From positions 159,653,353-159,717,352 of the forward strand of contig OX457058.1 of NCBI GenBank assembly GCA_949752795.1: a stretch of 64,000 nucleotides of DNA. The letters run 5' to 3'. Below the pieces are notes generated by a model, which ran no database searches, was not told the DNA's origin, and worked only from the letters and a program-made list of their open reading frames with translations. The position numbers were made by a program, and so were the translations under genes. Source of the DNA: Hyperoodon ampullatus (Eukaryota; Chordata; Mammalia; Artiodactyla; Ziphiidae). Positions within the stretch are counted from its first letter, which is position 1. Each line of letters begins with the position of its first letter. Of the stretch, positions 34,081-47,600 are shown one piece after another.

Positions 34081-35540
34081 AACCGACCTCATACAGCTTA
34101 TCCTTTCACAAATCAAGAGGAAAAGATGAGAAAAATAATGAAAGATAAGAGCTTTCTTGAAAATGGAATCATATTCAGCTCCTGAAAGAAGAAAAAAATT
34201 CCACAGTAAGTTAAAAGTATATGACAAGAACCCATTTCTTTGTGATCGTAAGAATCTAGAACTGTAGATGTGGAAGAAATCTCAGAGATCATGAGGACTT
34301 TGAAGCCAGAAATATTTATTGTCTTATACCTAAATTGACAGTCTTGTTGATAGCTGTAATAGGTCTTCAGAGCTATTGTCACTTTCACAACCTCATTATT
34401 TTTCCATATGACCTTTACAAAAAATTATAGATTAAAAGTGCTTTCATTTTTTTTCTAGTCAACCTGTCATTTTCTGACCAGAGCCTCTAAGTGCGTTAAT
34501 GGGAGGGTAGAATCCAGGACTCCACTTGCATTTTTTTATTTCTGTTACATTAGGTAAATATAAACAAAGAAGCCATCTGTGTGCCTGGCTACCATCATAA
34601 ACCCTAGGCTAATGCTCACTTCATTTAAAAATAAATTATTCTCTTCTTTCTAAACGAAGTCATGTAAATCTAACTAGCAGAGAGCATGTCTGTTTTCTTT
34701 CCCAAGTGACACAAGCAGCAATGCCACAGTGATGTGGTCATGATTGCTACAATATCAAAAGAAAACTCTTGTGAATGAGGTTGATTTTTTTCTAAGAGAT
34801 CAGGGGGAAGGTGATAGCTAGCTCCATGCTTCTAATTCCTTGGTTTGCATACTGGTCTCAATATGAGACCAGAAAATGAAAGAGAGGTAACTGGAAATAA
34901 TGCATGCAGTTATTTTGTTATTAAGATTTTATTGGTGGTGTAGGGAGGGGAGAAAGTAGCTAAGAAAACAAAGCTCAAGTTAATTCCAATTCATAGATTT
35001 TATAGCATTTGATAAATCTTCCTGGGGAATAAATAGCAAGAGATAGTGAACTGGGGGATCTTTTCAGTTTGTTTTGTAAACGAAGAAAGTATATTGGAAC
35101 CTAATTAAAAGAGTTAATAATATAATTAATGCAATTTTGAATGTGTCTATCACTAGATATAAATTATCTTGTAGTCACTAGAACAGATAACGATGATATT
35201 GTTCTTCGTGATTAGCGTGCTGTACATCTTCTGAATATGAATGCTGTTGAACTAAGATAAATTGGTGACCAAATAAATGTTTTTCTAAAAAACAGACATC
35301 TTCATTAACACTAGCTTAAGGTGGTGGAAGTAGGTGGAATCTGCCAATGGACATGTTTTCTTCCTGGCCAAAAATCAAATTCATGAAGAGTCTAAGGAAA
35401 AAAATAACTAAATTCAACAGGAAAAGAATATGATGCGAATAAAAATAATGCCACGGGAAAAAACCATGTCCTTTAAAGCTAAAGAAAAAGGATATACCAG
35501 TTAATTAAACAAGGAGACCATTAGATTGAGGTGGTTCTAA
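34081..35540. other. Unique DNA with a possible conserved non-coding block
   Basis: No repeat is recognised. A perfect palindrome (arms CTGGTCTCA and TGAGACCAG, spacer ATA) lies at 34852-34872. 34880-35290 holds clustered TF-like words: an octamer-like ATAATGCATGC, a forkhead-like TTTGTAAACG and several TAAT/ATTA homeodomain cores. The 91-codon minus frame at 34113-34388 has no features. Confidence 0.4.
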
Positions 35541-35829
35541 TGCCTTGGCATGTACACAAGCAAACCAAAACCTAAGCCTATAAACGCCTCAAGGTTTAAG
35601 AAAATGAAACCTACGGATAACAAATCATAGCCAGTTAAGCTTTCCCAAATAAGGCAACCACTTAAGCCAATCAAATAATTTCCTTACTTTGCTTCCTTGT
35701 CTTCTCAGTAGAAGTCCTTCCCTGTTGGTAGAGTGTTCCTAACCTCTTCCAGTTTGGTGCTGCCCAAATGGAATAAATTTTTGCTCAAACTCTTAACATT
35801 TTTAACATGCCTGGGTTTATCTTTTAACA
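35541..35829 (+). mobile_element. ERV LTR, probably LTR16-like (ERVL)
   Basis: Contains AGCCAATCAAATAATTTCC, a short T/C-rich promoter-like part, GGAATAAATTTTTGCTC (polyadenylation region) and an end at CTTTTAACA. TG at 35541 and CA at 35828-35829 fit LTR ends. I compare it with LTR16 from memory; the duplication is not visible. Confidence 0.55.
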
Positions 35830-36069
35830 TATTGAATTAGAACTTTTTATTTTCAATTACTATCATTTATTCTCACCATCCTGAACTCTCATAATTCATG
35901 ATTTCATTTTGACAGGAAATCTTCATAATCCATAAACTGAAGGGTAAAACATAAACAAATTCACATGTTTTGAAGTCTTTTCTCTTAAGCTCATCTTAGC
36001 TTTTAAGTAAATAGTAAAGTATTAATTCTAGAAGATTAATTAAACTTAAGAAAACTCTAGAAGTAGTGT

Positions 36070-36265
36070 GATACAGTGTGCTAAGTTCTTTCTATATCCT
36101 TACATATTCTACATTCCTGTGAGGTAGATGGTATCAGAATACATTTTCATCTGATAAAGCTGATGATTTAGAGGTTAAGTAATAGACCCAAAGCACTCGG
36201 TACAGAAAATTACAGATCTGGGATATTAATTGCAGCCTCTCTAATGCCAAGTGTCATGATACTTC
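36070..36265 (-). mobile_element. MIR SINE fragment
   Basis: Complement of MIR: GTGCTAAGTTCTTTCTATATC, CCTGTGAGGTAGATGGTATC, GAGGTTAAGTAATAGACCC, then GATCTGGGATATTAATTGC. Confidence 0.8.
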
Positions 36266-37160
36266 CTTACCTCTCTTAAATGTTAACCAAATATTTTGCC
36301 AATTTATAAAAGAAAATGTCTCAAATTTGAATTACGATTTATTATGAGATAGTTTCATAGGCTTAGAGTAACAACATTGTAGGGAGCACAAATCATTTCA
36401 AGGTGTTAGATTTTTACATAGTAAAACTCTTGATTTAAAAAAAAATCCTGGAAATGTGATCCGCGTCCCACTGTCAAAGAACAAAATTATCAACAAGTCA
36501 TGGTTCTCATGGCTTATTTCATGAACTATTTAATAGTCCTATCACATTTGTTAGCCACATGTTCCCTCACTACTCGCCCCATGGTAGCATACCCTCAGCT
36601 TCTGGGTGGGATGATGCGGTTGGTGCCAAATGAGATCATATTTATTACTTCTGGACTCCAATTCTGCTACAGGAGATCACCAGCTCATCCCATTTCAGAA
36701 AGTAGTGTGGAGTTGTGGCTCATGATCAGATGCATTGTTATGGTCTTCCTGTTCTTCAGGAAAGACTGGCTTCTCTCTGGCTTCTTTACTCCAAGGCTGA
36801 TCCATCAAAGGCAAAGTCTTAGCTCTCATTTGCTTATTTCCCATGACTGTAAGAGATCCAGAGGTCCATATGTTCAACAGTTTTCTTACTTAAATCATTA
36901 ATATTTAAGAATTAAACTTCAGTGCTAGAACTGAATCCCAATAGAACATAAATCTCGGCAAGAATAATGAAAATAAAAACAAGTAAGGAATAGAAAGAGG
37001 TGTTCTCATGCCTATGTTCTTTCACAATTAAGCTCATTCAAAAACTGTGTGTGTTGGCTTGGCCCTGTAGAAACTCAATGTACTCAGACATGACTGACTC
37101 ATGTCTCTGTATGTCTGAGCCACAGAGTAAAATGAGCCATGAAAAATAAAAATGCTCTAG
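36266..37160. other. Unassigned DNA holding a 133-codon frame
   Basis: 36500-36901 (plus) is open for 133 codons. The frame begins with a hydrophobic run (residues about 1-20) and has no recognised domain. The minus strand is also open at 36695-36877 (60 codons, acidic and lysine-rich). The block 36540-36880 has higher GC content than the flanks. Without a family match, splice signals or an A tail I do not call a gene; it could be an old repeat or a chance frame. Confidence 0.35.
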
Positions 37161-37164
37161 TAGG

Positions 37165-37345
37165 TATATTGGAATGCTAATGCTGCATAACAAAGCACTG
37201 GAGATCTCAGTAATATATAACAATAAAAATTGATTTCTCACGCATCTTCAGGATTCAGCATGAAGTTGCCTTATCTAGGCTGTTTACAACTGGGCAGCTC
37301 GACTTCATTTATCACTTACCCTCCCTCTGGGCCTACCAGGCTATT
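37165..37345 (-). mobile_element. MLT1-type LTR fragment
   Basis: AATGCTGCATAACAAAGCAC through ATTGATTTCTCACGC and GGGCAGCTCGACTTC parallels the antisense MLT1-type LTR at 23205. Only about 180 bases remain. Confidence 0.5.
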
Positions 37346-37349
37346 TCAC

Positions 37350-37600
37350 TTCCTTGATTAAGTTAACTTCTAAATATTGTGTTCTTATTGATGCCATTGT
37401 AAGTAGAATTGTTTTTGTAATTTTCTTTTCAGGTTGTACATTGCTTGTGTATAGAAATGTAACTGATTTTTGTGTGTCGACTTTGTAATCTGCTACTTTG
37501 CTGAATTCATTTATTCTAACAGTTTGTTTTTTGTGTTTATATATACACTGCACTTTTAGGGTTTTCTACGTAAAAGATCATATTTTTTGCAAACACCGAT
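37350..37600 (-). mobile_element. L1 LINE ORF2 fragment (reverse-transcriptase region)
   Basis: GTATAGAAATGTAACTGATTT and GCTACTTTGCTGAATTCATT, ending near GGGTTTTCTACGTAAAAG and TTTTTTGCAAAC, are the complement of the region around the FADD motif. Confidence 0.8.
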
Positions 37601-38695
37601 AATTTTGTTCCTTCCCTTGGAAGTTGCAAGCCAGATTCCACAGTTCCAAAATAGTTACATCAGACGGATTCTGCCAGTAAAATTGTTGGCTAGGTATGAA
37701 GACAAATTCCCAGCGCTTCCTCTTCTGCCATTTCCCCAGAATCCTCCCAGTAGACTTGGTTTTAATATTTAGTTTCTAAAACATTTAAAAAATTGTAATA
37801 TTGTCCCTCAAAATAAAAATTGACAATGAAGCAGATTTGTTGGTAATTCATGGTTAAAACAATATTCATTACACAAATATCCAGGCCATTAAGTTTAAGT
37901 GCTTTAATTTTGTTATTCACTTGATGATAGAAGACTCCCTTAGACTTCCTTAGAATTCTGTACATCCAGAATAAAATAATACACCTAAAGATGGGATTAT
38001 CCCCAAATAATTATCATCTCTCTATTGAAAATATCCACTTTCTCTTTCACAATTTAGGAATTTTTGATTATTAAAACAAAAAAACATGGTAAGAAATATA
38101 AAGAATACTTGGCTGTTCACTGGAACTAAGGTCTTCTGTAAATATGTTTCTCACGGAGAAGGTAGATAACTTGATTGATATGAGCTTCAGGCTGTATTTT
38201 GCCTTGAATGTTTAGCCATTCCCAGATTTTCTCACTACTGTAATCAGTTCTGTAAAGTTAGCCCATGTGCCAAAAAAAGAGGTATTACTAACTACCTATG
38301 TAATAAACTTGCTATGGTATACTCAAATTCGGATTAATAAGAAGCCGATAAAGAAATCACTGTTTGAAGATACATTAAATGCTTCAGTTTCATGTTAAAT
38401 TTTATTGCATGAAATTAAAACATAATAACCCAAGTAGCATTAGGAACTAATTTGCTACTTTCTAACAATATTAAAAATGTTTTATTCATAAAAGTTTAAA
38501 GATATTAACAGTAATCAAACAACCCAGAAAACATCTTGTATATAAAATTTTGACAAGTAGTTATTTACAAAATAGCTCCAACTGGTGAAAACAGGACACT
38601 ATAGTAATTCAGTTGCTAAACTTTCAAAATTAGATATAACCTTAAAGTTCAGCAATAAATATTCTTTTTGAATAAAGAGAACTGAATAAAGAACA
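37601..38695. other. Unassigned AT-rich DNA
   Basis: 37610-37760 (GCAAGCCAGATTCCACAG onward) may be part of a repeat I cannot name. The remainder shows nothing. Confidence 0.5.
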
Positions 38696-38699
38696 TAAG

Positions 38700-39140
38700 A
38701 GTTTATATCCTTTGTTCCAATAGTTCAATTTCTAAGAATAAAATCCTGGGGGGGATAATAATTTTTTTCAAATATTTATACACAGATAAATTAAACTATT
38801 TACACCCAATATAAATGATCATTTCTAGAAGAAACATTTAAGTAAATTGTAGCATATCCATACCATGGAATATTATACAGCTATTAAAAAGATACTTATA
38901 AGTTTTAAATAAATGAATAAAAATCTTATATCATTATAAACGAGAAAGAAGGCTACACAGTTTTATGTGCACTATGATATTATAAAATGATGTGTAATAC
39001 ATAGAGAGTAGAAGGAAATAAAAATGCCCACCTTTGATAGTGATCATATTATAAATTATTGCTCTTTCCTTTTCATACTTTTCTATATTTTTTCAGTGAA
39101 ACTATATAAAACATTATTTTTAAATGTTTTAAAAAATGTT
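38700..39140 (+). mobile_element. L1 LINE 3' end fragment
   Basis: Sense 3' text: TAGCATATCCATACCATGG, AATATTATACAGCTATTAAA, then a decayed 3' UTR ending in a T/A-rich stretch near TTTTCAGTGAAAC. Confidence 0.7.
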
Positions 39141-41769
39141 TCTAAAAATCTTATCATTGAACATCTACTAAGTATGATGAACTGACTCTGTTCTGAAAAC
39201 TTAAATTTAGCAACATTAGCTTTACTACAGTTTGGGATTTCTATTTTGTTTTAGATGGCTTGGTTACTAACTATGCATGATTAGAGGATACAAGGGATTA
39301 TTTTAATATTTACTCATCCTGCCTAGTAACAATTTTGGAACTGTTATTTTTTAAGAATCTAGTTCATTCTGTACCTTAAAGAAATCTTTAAGGTGCTTGC
39401 TCCTTTGCAATTAAAGAGGCCTCATAAGACCAAAGATTAGTAACTATAATCTCTTGGCTGTCCAAGGAACCCAAATAATTACTTATCAATGGTGATTTCT
39501 TAGGTCACTTGCTTACTGCAATAGTTGCTTTAGGTAACACTTCTTCAGAACTCATAATGTACTAATATTTTAAAAGTACTTTTTGAACAATAGTTCCTAT
39601 CTTCTGAGTTGACATTCCCATAAGACTAGACTGCTGTAAAGTTGATTTTCGTATTTTTGAGTCTGTCTACTTGTTGGAAAGTGGTTGCATTTTAGAGTCA
39701 TGCCTTTTTCAGGCATATTTGCAATTATTAAGGAGTAAATTGTATTGTTTTCATGACAGAGTTAACTTTCTGTCTGAACCAAAACAAAATTGAAAGCAGC
39801 AGTCAGTCCCAAAGATGAGCCAGCCCCTTCTCCTTCTCCTAGAACTAGTTTCTTGCTGATTTCCTGAAGTGAAGACATAAACGTGAGTTTTCTGGATTCA
39901 TTAGGACAGTACCAGTCTGCCAGATTCAAGCAACTCAAAAACCCTTGTCACTGAGTATTTTTCATTTTTTTTATGACTGAGCCTAAAGCAATAACAAATG
40001 GTTCATAATGTTTTGCAATGTAATCTGAGATGAAGATGAGGTAGGACAGATTTAATGAAACTAAAGCTGGGAAAGTCCACCTCTTAAGTGAGTGGTGAGA
40101 AAGGTCAAGAGGAGATGCTTCTATTAAAGAACCATACTATGAGACCATCAGTTTCATTGTTGTTACACAATTTTCTATAACCTGTCTTATGTTCCTAATG
40201 TTACCTTAAGACTGCATAGCTCTTGAGGCCCTATCAGTCAGCACTGGGGGAGAAAAATGGCTTCTGCTGAACAACCTCTTTAAGAACATTCTGTAGAATC
40301 AGAGAAGGCTTGAAGAATTGCCCTGCAAGCAAGAGAAATTTTATTAGAAAGAATTTACTCACTGGGAATGAAAATAGCTCACCAGAGGCTAATACCACCA
40401 ATCATAGAAAAAAGGATGGTAGAGTCAAAACTGGGAAGAATTGTAACTTATCTAGATCCTTTTTCAAGCTCCAGAGAAGATAATAATTAATTCAAGCATT
40501 GTGAACTAAATATTTCTCCTAAGTGTAAAGTTGACCAGAGTTAGTTTGTTCCCCTATGATTTGGGGTCTAATGCCGTGAAATTTATTGACATTCAGTAAA
40601 TATTAATTATTAATAACGATTCTATATCTTAAGTGAAATATCACCCTACTCTACAATTTTTTTCAGTGTCCAATGTAAAACTTTTCTGTGACAACTAATT
40701 TTAATCTGTTCTATACTTGTTGTAAATGAAACATCATGAATTGAGAATGACTAATGGCCTCCTTAGACAATAGTTTTTATATACAAGGTAATATCATGGC
40801 CATTGTTTTCCCTGGGTTTAACTAGTTACTATTTGTCTCTATTTTTAGTCCATCATTCTCTACATCGTCTATGAAATCAATGAGAATAAAATATCTTTGC
40901 TACTAAATATCCCCCTGCACTAAAGTCAGGGCATAAAAGGAAAGCTGTTATTTATATTTTTTATTAATAAAATTTAAGGAGGCCCTTTCTGAACACTTTA
41001 ACTATGTAGCCAACATTAAATTCCATTGTTCAACAATTATTTATTGCTATGTGTGCATGAAGAAGAACACTTTGAATTTTAGACTAGACAAAACTGTACC
41101 TTCTTAAATCATAAACCACCTGTCAATATATTTTGGTCTTCTCGGACATCTCCCTTGTCCCAAATTACCAACTCTGGCCATTTTCATTTCCTAAAGTTCA
41201 TGATATGATTGGAGAGCAAGGACATTTGACTGCAGATTATAATAAAATAACCGAGATCTATTTGAGTGCCTTGCAGATACTTCAAGGGAAAGAAAACTCA
41301 TCCAGTTGTATTACATAAAAAAAAAAAATGCTCCAGTAATTTAATTCTTAATACCTTCAAGAAATAATCCTATCCTAATTTTACCCTTAGCTTATTAATA
41401 TAGGTTATTAAGGTACTGGGCACATGTAATAAGAAAGTATTTTACCTTTCTAGATTGCTATGAATAAATGGAGATGCCACCCTATTGCTTTGAAAGTGTA
41501 GGTGAAAGGTGATTTCCACTCATGCAAGCTTTTGAGGTCTGCAAGCCTCTTTGAAAGACTAATACTTCTTTACATAAATGTATACAATTAGATTAACTAG
41601 GTTTGAAAAGTAACCAGGTCTAGCTTAGCACCAGATAGAATCATGAAATTTTGCAACTACATACTATAGTCTCTGCCTTAGGGAGCCATACTTCATGTTA
41701 GCATATAAAGGTTGCAGGTGATCCTACAGTATATGAAGTGTTTAACTTTCTTAACCAGAAAATTCATTT
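39141..41769. other. Unassigned unique DNA with a 22-bp palindrome
   Basis: 2.6 kb without a recognised repeat, one of the longer repeat-poor stretches. A perfect inverted repeat (arms ACCTTAAAGA and TCTTTAAGGT, spacer AA) is at 39373-39394. The 61-codon frame at 41133-41318 ends at an A run and has no family signal. Confidence 0.5.
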
Positions 41770-41960
41770 GTATTATATCTCTAAGCATTTTATAATAACT
41801 ATGTTCTTCAGAAAACCATTCATAGAAGCTAATCTGAGCCAACTTCTTTTTTACAGATAAAGAAAACAGAAAAAATGATTGGCTAAATATCTTATCCAGG
41901 ATTATAGTCTGTTAATGGCAGAAATTGATGTCAATGCAGATATCCTGACATAGATGTATA
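41770..41960 (-). mobile_element. MIR SINE fragment
   Basis: Complement of MIR: AGCATTTTATAATAACTATG, TTTTACAGATAAAGAAAACAG, TGGCTAAATATCTTATCCAG, then TGGCAGAAATTGATG. Confidence 0.7.
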
Positions 41961-42639
41961 TGCTCATTCTTTTCCTTGGTTATCCTCTGTTCATTAGTCA
42001 TTATTCTGTAAAAGTAAATTAAGTCACTTTTCCATATACCTTAGCAATTATCATAAAATTATCTTCAGATTGGGTTCATAGCTACAGTCATTGAAAGGGT
42101 TTTCACCTTTTAATGATATTTTTTGGTAATTAGCAACTACATCATGTTGAGTGAGATTGATTGTCCTCCATAACTAACAGCGATATAGTGCTTTTCCAGG
42201 GAAGTTTCCATAAAGCACACAGCTTGAATATTTGTCTCAGTCCCCATGTCTTGAATTGGATAAACAATTTTACCCTTTTCACCATATGTCATGTCCAACC
42301 TCTGGGTTTATTTTAAATTTCTGTTGTACCCATTTGCACTGGCCTCTGCAAAGAATCAAACAAAAAAAAAGTGGTCTTAGAATGTCTTTCTTTACAAAAT
42401 CAATTAGAGTAGTTGCATCCTTTTTTGGTCCACTTCCTACTTACCTTATAAGTCAGACAACTGAGCCAAAGTTCCTTATCCTGAATAAGTCAAGTGAAAT
42501 ATAATTGTCATCCTTGCTTCTCCATATTGTGTTGGAATAAATCATTCAGGATTTGAACCACCCTTATTTCTGAATGAGGGCTCATTTTAGTTGGAGCCAT
42601 TTATATACTCTCAAAATATTAATTTCATGTAATTCTATC
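41961..42639. other. Unassigned DNA
   Basis: No repeat or gene is recognised. The 90-codon frame at 42232-42504 has no supporting features. Confidence 0.5.
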
Positions 42640-42840
42640 AGACATGTAATGAATGCCTAGTGTGTATGAGTCACTGTGCTTATGGGGATCAAGCATACGG
42701 GCCCAGCTTTCAAAAATCTCATGTTTTTAAATGGGAAATAGAAAAGAAGTAAACAAAATATGGTATCATAAGTGCCACATAACAGAAATGTGCATAAGGT
42801 GCCAGGAGTAGGAGAAATTCTAGAGGATCTAATGTCATGT
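42640..42840 (-). mobile_element. L2 LINE 3' fragment
   Basis: AATGAATGCCTAGTGTGTATG, GGGGATCAAGCATACGGGC, AGTAAACAAAATATGGTATC and ATAAGTGCCACATAACAG follow the complement of the L2 3' region. Confidence 0.65.
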
Positions 42841-42957
42841 CTGTGACAAAGAATTGCAGCACCATTTCCCATTCTTTATTTAAATTTTCTTTCTTTTTCT
42901 GTCTAAAGGAATTAGAGGAGAAGGTGATTAACAAATAAGTACTGAACAGGCAAGGGG

Positions 42958-43003
42958 ATGAGTGAGTGTGTGTGTGCGTGTGTGTGTGCACGTGCATGTG
43001 TAT
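42958..43003. repeat. (TG)n imperfect microsatellite
   Basis: GAGTGAGTGTGTGTGTGCGTG and following TG units, interrupted by C. It generates the TH repeats in minus-strand frames at 42719-43137, which are not genes. Confidence 0.93.
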
Positions 43004-44470
43004 AAGTAAACAACTGAAACATATTTGTTAGGATCAAAAATCATAAATGTTAATATGAAAATAATAAAATGCATTCCAGGAAATGGTATTAACCCACATA
43101 TGAAAATCAACCCCTTTTCTTCAGCTCCAGCCCTCATCAGGGCATCTACAGCCTCTATTTGGCAATATTAACATGGAATGCCTTTCCTTTCTGGCCTAGT
43201 GTATGCTCATCAGAAAGTATATTCAACTTTCCCACAGACTACACGAAATAGAAAATCTAAGCAAAGGCTCTAATTCTCTCTCTTAAAGATTTTGTAAACA
43301 CTCTAACCGGTCCTTCACGTAGCTGATAACTTGTCTTCCATTGCATTACCTTGCTGCTAAAATTCAGACAGGACTCCAGACAAACTCAAGCAAACTCTGA
43401 GAAATACACTTATAACCTAGATCATTTCATTCTGTTGAAGTCCCATGAGCAAGAAATATTTAGCAGCTTTTAAACCATAAGATTCCTAATATCATAGAGA
43501 GATAGCATTCTGTTCAGTAGCTAATTATCAGAGGAAATGAATAAGAGTCAGCCTAAGCCATGTTAAAATTTAAACAAATCGTAAACCTTGTGGAGAAAGC
43601 CCACTTAATGAAATAGACCAAGGATAAGAACATTTTTTTCCATTCCCATGGTAGATACCTAATAACAGAAATTATAATAATATTTGAAAAATGGAAATTA
43701 GTGTGGTAAAAATGTTTTAACTGCTGATAATGAAACCACATACACTATTCATAACTTTATCAGGGGTTAGTAGTAAACTTGTATGTCTAGTCTGAAATTC
43801 TATATTCTCCCTCCATCCCCTAATCTGTAATTAAAGCATCTGGCATTAAAATAAACAAACCAAAAACAGCCCAAGCCCACCACACAATACTTCACGTGTT
43901 ACATTTCACTGGAGGCTGCATGATCTGGACTATGTGTGTTTTCTCCTGTAGAACATGAGGCAAGCATGAGGAAGAATAGCAAGGCGAAAATGATTTTCAC
44001 AAACCCTATTTCAACACAGTGAGGGGCTGTGGGTAATATCTGGAAGAGCCAAGATTTACCATGGAATTTCAGCTTTTTCATTCCACACTGTATTCTTTCC
44101 TACATTCCCAAGTCTCCATAAAAATTTGAAAAAACCTGTGGACACTTTAAATCATCATATCTCCCTCAAGACACCTATTATATTCTACCCCATATTATTG
44201 ATATTTCACTTGGATAAATAGGAGAATGCTACGGGTATCAGAACTTTACAGTGAACATTGAGAATATTTGCATCCAGATTTGGTATTCATGCCTAAAACT
44301 TGAAGCTAAAAGTAAGGTCTGGGTCAAGTTACTTTCAGCTTCAAATAATAACAAAAACAAAATAATGGGAAAGTGAGTTAAGCAATAAAGGAAAATTATT
44401 GTTACAAGACATTGGGATAAACAGACATCCACCTGGAATGTATCAACATTGCTAAGGATACACAGATTTT
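43004..44470. other. Unassigned DNA
   Basis: Nothing recognised. The minus frames at 43553-44432 are short and featureless. Confidence 0.5.
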
Positions 44471-44477
44471 TTTTTTT

Positions 44478-44600
44478 GATGTAGCAATTCTATATCTAAG
44501 AATTTACCCTAAGAAAATAATTAATTTTATGAACAAAGTTATTGACTAAGGTAATCAAAGTGGCATTATTAGTATTATCTTTGTCATTAGTGTTAGTAAA
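44478..44600 (+). mobile_element. L1 LINE fragment (ORF2 3' part)
   Basis: GTAGCAATTCTATATCTAAG and TTTACCCTAAGAAAATAATT resemble the 'bridge' of old L1s between the ORF2 end and the 3' UTR. Short and diverged. Confidence 0.5.
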
Positions 44601-47600
44601 TAACATTAGTATTAATTTGCATGAGAATTACATAATTACCATAGTGTATTTGCTATGCTGAGATTTGAGTTAGACTAAGAACCCAATAATATGCCTAGTT
44701 ACTTAGAACTAGTACTCTTCTGTTGCCTATGCTGGATGTCTGTTCACATGATTCCTGCTGTCTTTGTACTATAGGGATGACCTTTATGGTCTTAATGGGG
44801 TTACTGTTGGGTAAATGGATCAACAGGAGGTTCATGCCAGACTGAATTGTTGCCCATCCACAAGATTAACTCAGCCTATGCAGCCAAAGCCTCATTCACT
44901 GTACTCACATTGCTTCTGTTCATCAGTATCATTGAGATCACAAGAAATCTAAGAATTATCTTTATCATAAGGGACATATTAATGAATATATATATTGACT
45001 CTGTTCTGGGCACTAAAATTTATAGTCTAATTTTAGTGACACGGGAAATTTGTGGATCGGTTGAGTTCACAAATAACTGGTTTCATCATAGGAGCTGCTT
45101 TTCTTAATGATTTCCAGGTTTAACTATTTTTAATTCCTAAAAGTGCCTGCCATGGTAGCTTCTGTATTCACTGCAAAATATAAATTTCACTTTGTTTCAT
45201 CATATACTCAAAATATCTGTATTATTATTTCAAGAGACAGGGGGATAGATATTCACACTCACAGCCCAAGATCACAGCAGCCCTAAGGTGACCTCATTCT
45301 TTATATTATCCAGAGTCCAAAATTTGTTATTTCTATTTAGAAAAAATTCTATTGTCTATTGTATCACTATAAATGATACTCATCCTCAAATATTACAATC
45401 ACATCATTTCAAATAATGACCTCAATTTTCCGCCAACTAATTTATTCAAATGGAACTTGGCACAACCTTGACAGATAAAGGTCAAGGATACATAACAGGA
45501 TTTACCTATCAGTGGTAAGATCAAGTGTTAAAAAAGTTCAGTGAGCTGAGTTATCAGGAGATGTTGTAAGGCAGAAAGAAACTGAATATCATTTAAAAAA
45601 AAATCAATGGAAAGTTCAGTAAAAAGTCCTGAAGAGAAAGTTAGAGCCAGCCAGGATATGTTGCTCTGCATTTCCATAATATTATTCTTAACCAAGAAAA
45701 CACCAAAGATTCCAATTCAACATTATCTAGCATATGTAGATAATGTTCCACTTTGAAATACACCACCTTATAGCTGGGGCAAAGAACTGAATGAAGTAGA
45801 TAATGGATAACATGACAATAGACAAAAATAGACAATCTCAGTATGGCCCATGGCAAAACCTAGGTAAATCCAATTGAAGAAATGTATGAAAATTCAAAAT
45901 TGCCACTTCCTGACCATTCACAAACAAAAAATGGCCACGTTACTCAAGAAATAGAGACAAATAGAAGAAAACTTAAAACAGGATTCTGCCTGTGAATTAT
46001 TCCTATTAATGCCTTGTGAATCTCATTAACATTTTTCTCTAAGGAAAGATGATATAATTATTTATATCATGGGATCATTTTTTCTCTATTCAATTTTGGT
46101 TATTACTAACCCAAGAAATCTGGAAAAGTTATTATGATTCCAAGTTACTTTCACATACAACTAGCTTAACAATAGGAGATCTCAGATTTTTTAAGGACAC
46201 ATTTTCTTTCAGATAAAGCAATATTTCACAGAATTCTGTCATCAGACACTTGGCAATTCCCCTGCCTTCTAAATAAGAGCCTTGCTTAGCATATGTGGGA
46301 ATTGAGAGATTGCACACATTGGTTCAACTAGAATTCAAATAACCAACATGTGGAAACCATCAGCAAAAGTTATTCCTATGATCTCACATTGGCAAATATG
46401 GTGCTCTGACTCTTTCCAGAGTAAACAGATAGTTCTGTTTGAATGTGCACACCCATGTGTGAACACGTGTAGACATACAGGGAACTGAAGAAATGGAGTT
46501 ATGAGGAAAGAGCAAAAACCCAAGAAAGAAGGAAGATGTGCACCACTGGATGGCTATAATCAGGCAAGGTAGCCTACACCATTGAGTCCTAAAGACGGGC
46601 ACTCCGTCAAAGGAAAATATTGTAGGAGAAGAGAGAACGAGAAAATGGAAGAAGAATCCATTTTCCTCTTCACCTTAACCCATTCATATGCATGGTGAGC
46701 CACACCAAAAATTTAAGAATTAATTAAGTTTGGAATCTAATTGACTTTTTTCTTAAGATTTAACTTGGTAAAATATATGACTGGGGTTGCAGATGTGTGA
46801 AGGGCAGAAATAAAATACATTGACTGCTCCCATAGCAACTCTACTGGACAGTTATTTCCTGAAGGAATTTGGATGCCTCTTTTTACTGACAAGTTCCCTT
46901 ATAAGTAATACTAATGTGAGAAGAAAGGTACTTGTTTATTGAAAGTTCCTGACCAAAGAAAGCAGGAAATACCCTGAGTGCAGCCAGGCTTTGTACTCTC
47001 TTCAAGGACGCCTGAGAGTCAAGACAGAGGTTTGACTTCATGCAAGTTATTTCTTTTTATGAAACATTACTTTTGATTTAGAAAGTCAGTTACTAATGTT
47101 ACCAAGCCTAAGAAAAAGAAGATATATACCAGCCTTGCTCCCATTTTCCAATTTTCCAATATCCAAGTGATATTCTATTGATCTTTTGGGAAGGAGTCAA
47201 AAATTAAGACTGCGGCTTGAGGATTTACCTGAAAATAACATAGTACTAAGAAAAAGAAGACGTGAGTCACTCCACTATCCATCACCTGCAGCCACCGCGT
47301 AACACCATCCCTTTAATGATTTTATGTTTCATTCAGTCAATACTGTCTTAATAGCCTCAGGACTTCATCAATAAAATTTGAATTATTAGATTATTATAAA
47401 TTTTTCTAGTAGGAGTTTGGGCCAAATTGCTTGTTTGATCTCATTTAAGTCTTAAACAGGGCATAGTCCATCAACAAATTCCATATTTTAAAAAAAGTGA
47501 ATTCTAGGCACAAGGAAATTGGATGTGGATGAGAGGAAGGAATATTTGTTCTGTGTTTTATTATTTTCATTATTCTTTTTTCCATTAATGTTGCATAAAA

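Noticed and set aside
42719..43137. Minus frames with long TH/HT repeats
   Set aside because: Translation of the (TG)n microsatellite at 42958-43003.
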